Positions 63,601 to 64,000 of a stretch of DNA of 64,000 nucleotides are shown one piece after another. A program made the translations under genes and the position numbers. Under the pieces are notes generated by a model. That model searched no databases. It was not told where the DNA came from and was given only the letters and a program-made list of their open reading frames with translations. Position 1 is the first letter of the stretch. Each line of letters begins with the position of its first letter. The DNA comes from Cardiobacteriaceae bacterium (lineage in GTDB: Bacteria > Pseudomonadota > Gammaproteobacteria > Cardiobacteriales > Cardiobacteriaceae), in NCBI GenBank assembly GCA_030529365.1, contig JAUMXB010000009.1, positions 1-64,000 on the forward strand. The letters are read 5' to 3'.

Positions 63601-64000
63601 ACTGGCCGCACTTCTTCCGCACCCTCCTCGACAAGCATCACCTCGACGCCGAACAGGAACGCATCCCCGACCTCGCCGACTGGTTCGCCCGCATCCTCGC
63701 CGCGCCGCTCGCAAGCGGCATCCCCCTCGCCCGGATTGACGACAGCGAACGCGAACTCGGCTTCTCGCTGGCCCTCGATGCCCGGCAGCCCTTGCCGCAT
63801 ACCGCCCTCGCGCAGCATTTCGCCGCCTGGGGCAAAGCGCTCCCCGCCGCGCGCGATACCGCGCTCTACCGCTATCTGCGCGGCGAAATCGACCTCGTCT
63901 ATGCCCATGCCGGGCGCTATCACATCGTCGATTACAAATCCAACCACCTCGGCAACCATCCCGACGACTACCACGCCAACGCCATGCGCCAAACCATGGA
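60639..64000 (+). CDS. recB: RecBCD exonuclease V beta subunit RecB (cut by window end)
   Basis: At least 1,120 codons; the C terminus lies beyond the window. Motifs: Walker A EASAGTGKTWTL (residues ~17-28), FTRAAATEMRQRI, Walker B VDESQDLN, GDPKQAIYRFRGSD, SKGLQAPVVIL, and the C-terminal nuclease RGEIDLV ... VDYKSNHLG. RecB is the 3'-5' helicase and nuclease of RecBCD. Start ATG 60639. A long open frame on the opposite strand (60486-63992) is a GC-rich shadow. Confidence 0.95.
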   Translation, partial: MTTPATDLPLTGHALIEASAGTGKTWTLTGILLRLLIEAGHEPRHIVATTFTRAAATEMRQRIYARVDSFRALLLAIIQAYGDDPALLADDDALIPRLFAHLDSLPASKDAPHSDAINRHILHHVLEEQGLDGLIHAYRQTLLAGQTLDQLFIGTLDSLCQRWLHELALESGIDTIRINTEPNAIAQLTHDHLRRYYQEQAQTDAARFAAFYAQAPSPADHLSAAKTALNYGSAPFVAMPPPPFDPAARAAALHTLASFTSADLADAQATIAAAVAADYLTAKRALVLHAHALPDAVSALIQQQAPDETAEKWLAGLAKTMQSAASGADPFKKKADLAARQALTAHPILAAIHAADNARLAFADVLAHMQAQSLAGSSDHVRQHLAAALRQSGETTYSELLARLNAILADKPALAAYLAHRYPVILVDESQDLNHEQAELIRRIYLQPHHSGFCLLVGDPKQAIYRFRGSDVANYTTLKDRIPHHASLEHNFRSAPALIAALNAAYQHPDIATLGENIAYQPMQAANAERPLVLRDGSAIAHPLQTLAVQATADAPLAIRDLIRHLTSAQSQWLRRGNGGLTRLEPRDIMVLAHSNRSLQTIETVLHQAGIACEREADSSLFAQSVAHEMQWLLAAILEPADSAVVRRLLAGKFYGFDLATLDTLASTPEFAAFHARLGEAGQRWAQSGLLAALQTLWRHDPWPGNIWTRLASQPHPHHLRDLLDLRRLQEIIAAHEQPPRRFLDWWQRQLAEPPTAEWALALPLPGSNAVRLMTIHKSKGLQAPVVILASMREQKTPQAHDVHAFHRDGALWLATGNSDDDSRARIATENDAEARRLLYVALTRAEDLLFIAQRKQPPAVLKRWQESAAPHLHTLDLAAMESSLPEPVTFAAPPPATPPLRLAPLPPQHKRGWRKTSFTALARNIPAALEDTAIHTSLDLELAQEWRDSADPPADTLPIAFAFPRGPQAGSFLHEALEKIRPERRPHWPHFFRTLLDKHHLDAEQERIPDLADWFARILAAPLASGIPLARIDDSERELGFSLALDARQPLPHTALAQHFAAWGKALPAARDTALYRYLRGEIDLVYAHAGRYHIVDYKSNHLGNHPDDYHANAMRQTM

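Noticed and set aside
60486-63992. 1,168-codon open frame on the minus strand opposite recB
   Set aside because: GC-rich antisense shadow with low-complexity composition. The plus strand carries all RecB motifs and lacks a stop only because the window ends.

Overview
The window looks like chromosome from a GC-rich gammaproteobacterium of the Cardiobacterium type. This assignment is an inference. It rests on the type IV pilins (leader MKKxxQKG followed by FTLIELM), the household gene set, and a base composition I judge by eye to be near 60% G+C. No database search was possible.

Layout. 1-5.9 kb is a type IV pilin locus: two pilin genes, each behind a -24/-12 (sigma-54) type promoter, a solo REP-associated Y1 transposase between them, a membrane-anchored serine hydrolase, and a TfpZ-like pilin accessory protein. 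These are separated by arrays of GTAG-hairpin (REP) sequences. 5.97-16.4 kb is a degraded integrative island with a P4-type integrase beside tRNA-Cys. It carries AlpA, a KilA-N protein, a P22_AR_N/Ash fusion, a frameshifted primase, and a striking set of antitoxin genes without intact toxins. 16.4-16.7 kb holds tRNA-Cys and tRNA-Gly with promoter and terminators.

16.9-37.4 kb is ordinary chromosome: bolA-like/yciB, comF/fieF/suhB, ybaK, a HAD phosphatase, mltB-like/aroB, a PepSY protein, uvrA, tesA-like, rapZ with a glutamine amidotransferase, an aminotransferase, an RDD protein, an L,D-transpeptidase, and fabA/fabB. queH follows at 37.4-38.1 kb. 38.1-39.5 kb is a gene-free mosaic of at least three further GTAG-hairpin families. 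39.5-64 kb holds yraN, arsC/dinB, a Cof-type HAD, an oxidoreductase, lnt, an AEC carrier, gap, a repeat lipoprotein, an EamA protein, a YhiN-type flavoprotein, a DUF945 protein, an ornithine carbamoyltransferase, cinA-like/yccS, arfA, a Fic protein, an SpcR-like membrane protein and recB (cut by the window end).

Repeats. The most distinctive non-genic signal is an intergenic palindromic element built on the core AAGCGCTT. I count 22 copies, almost one per intergenic gap. Most carry two cores exactly 31 bp apart, inside TTTCTCA/TGAGAAA arms, with an AAAATAGT-type outer end. It has entered the island and supplies stop or start codons to neighbouring genes. A second system is the GTAG-hairpin family, with about 30 copies of two hairpin types that differ by a compensated base pair. 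The transposase lies inside one of its clusters.

Limits. Functions come from motif recognition alone. Three island genes (toxin, primase, ATPase/HigA junction) are broken as read; the first two breaks fall in four-base homopolymers and should be checked against raw reads.
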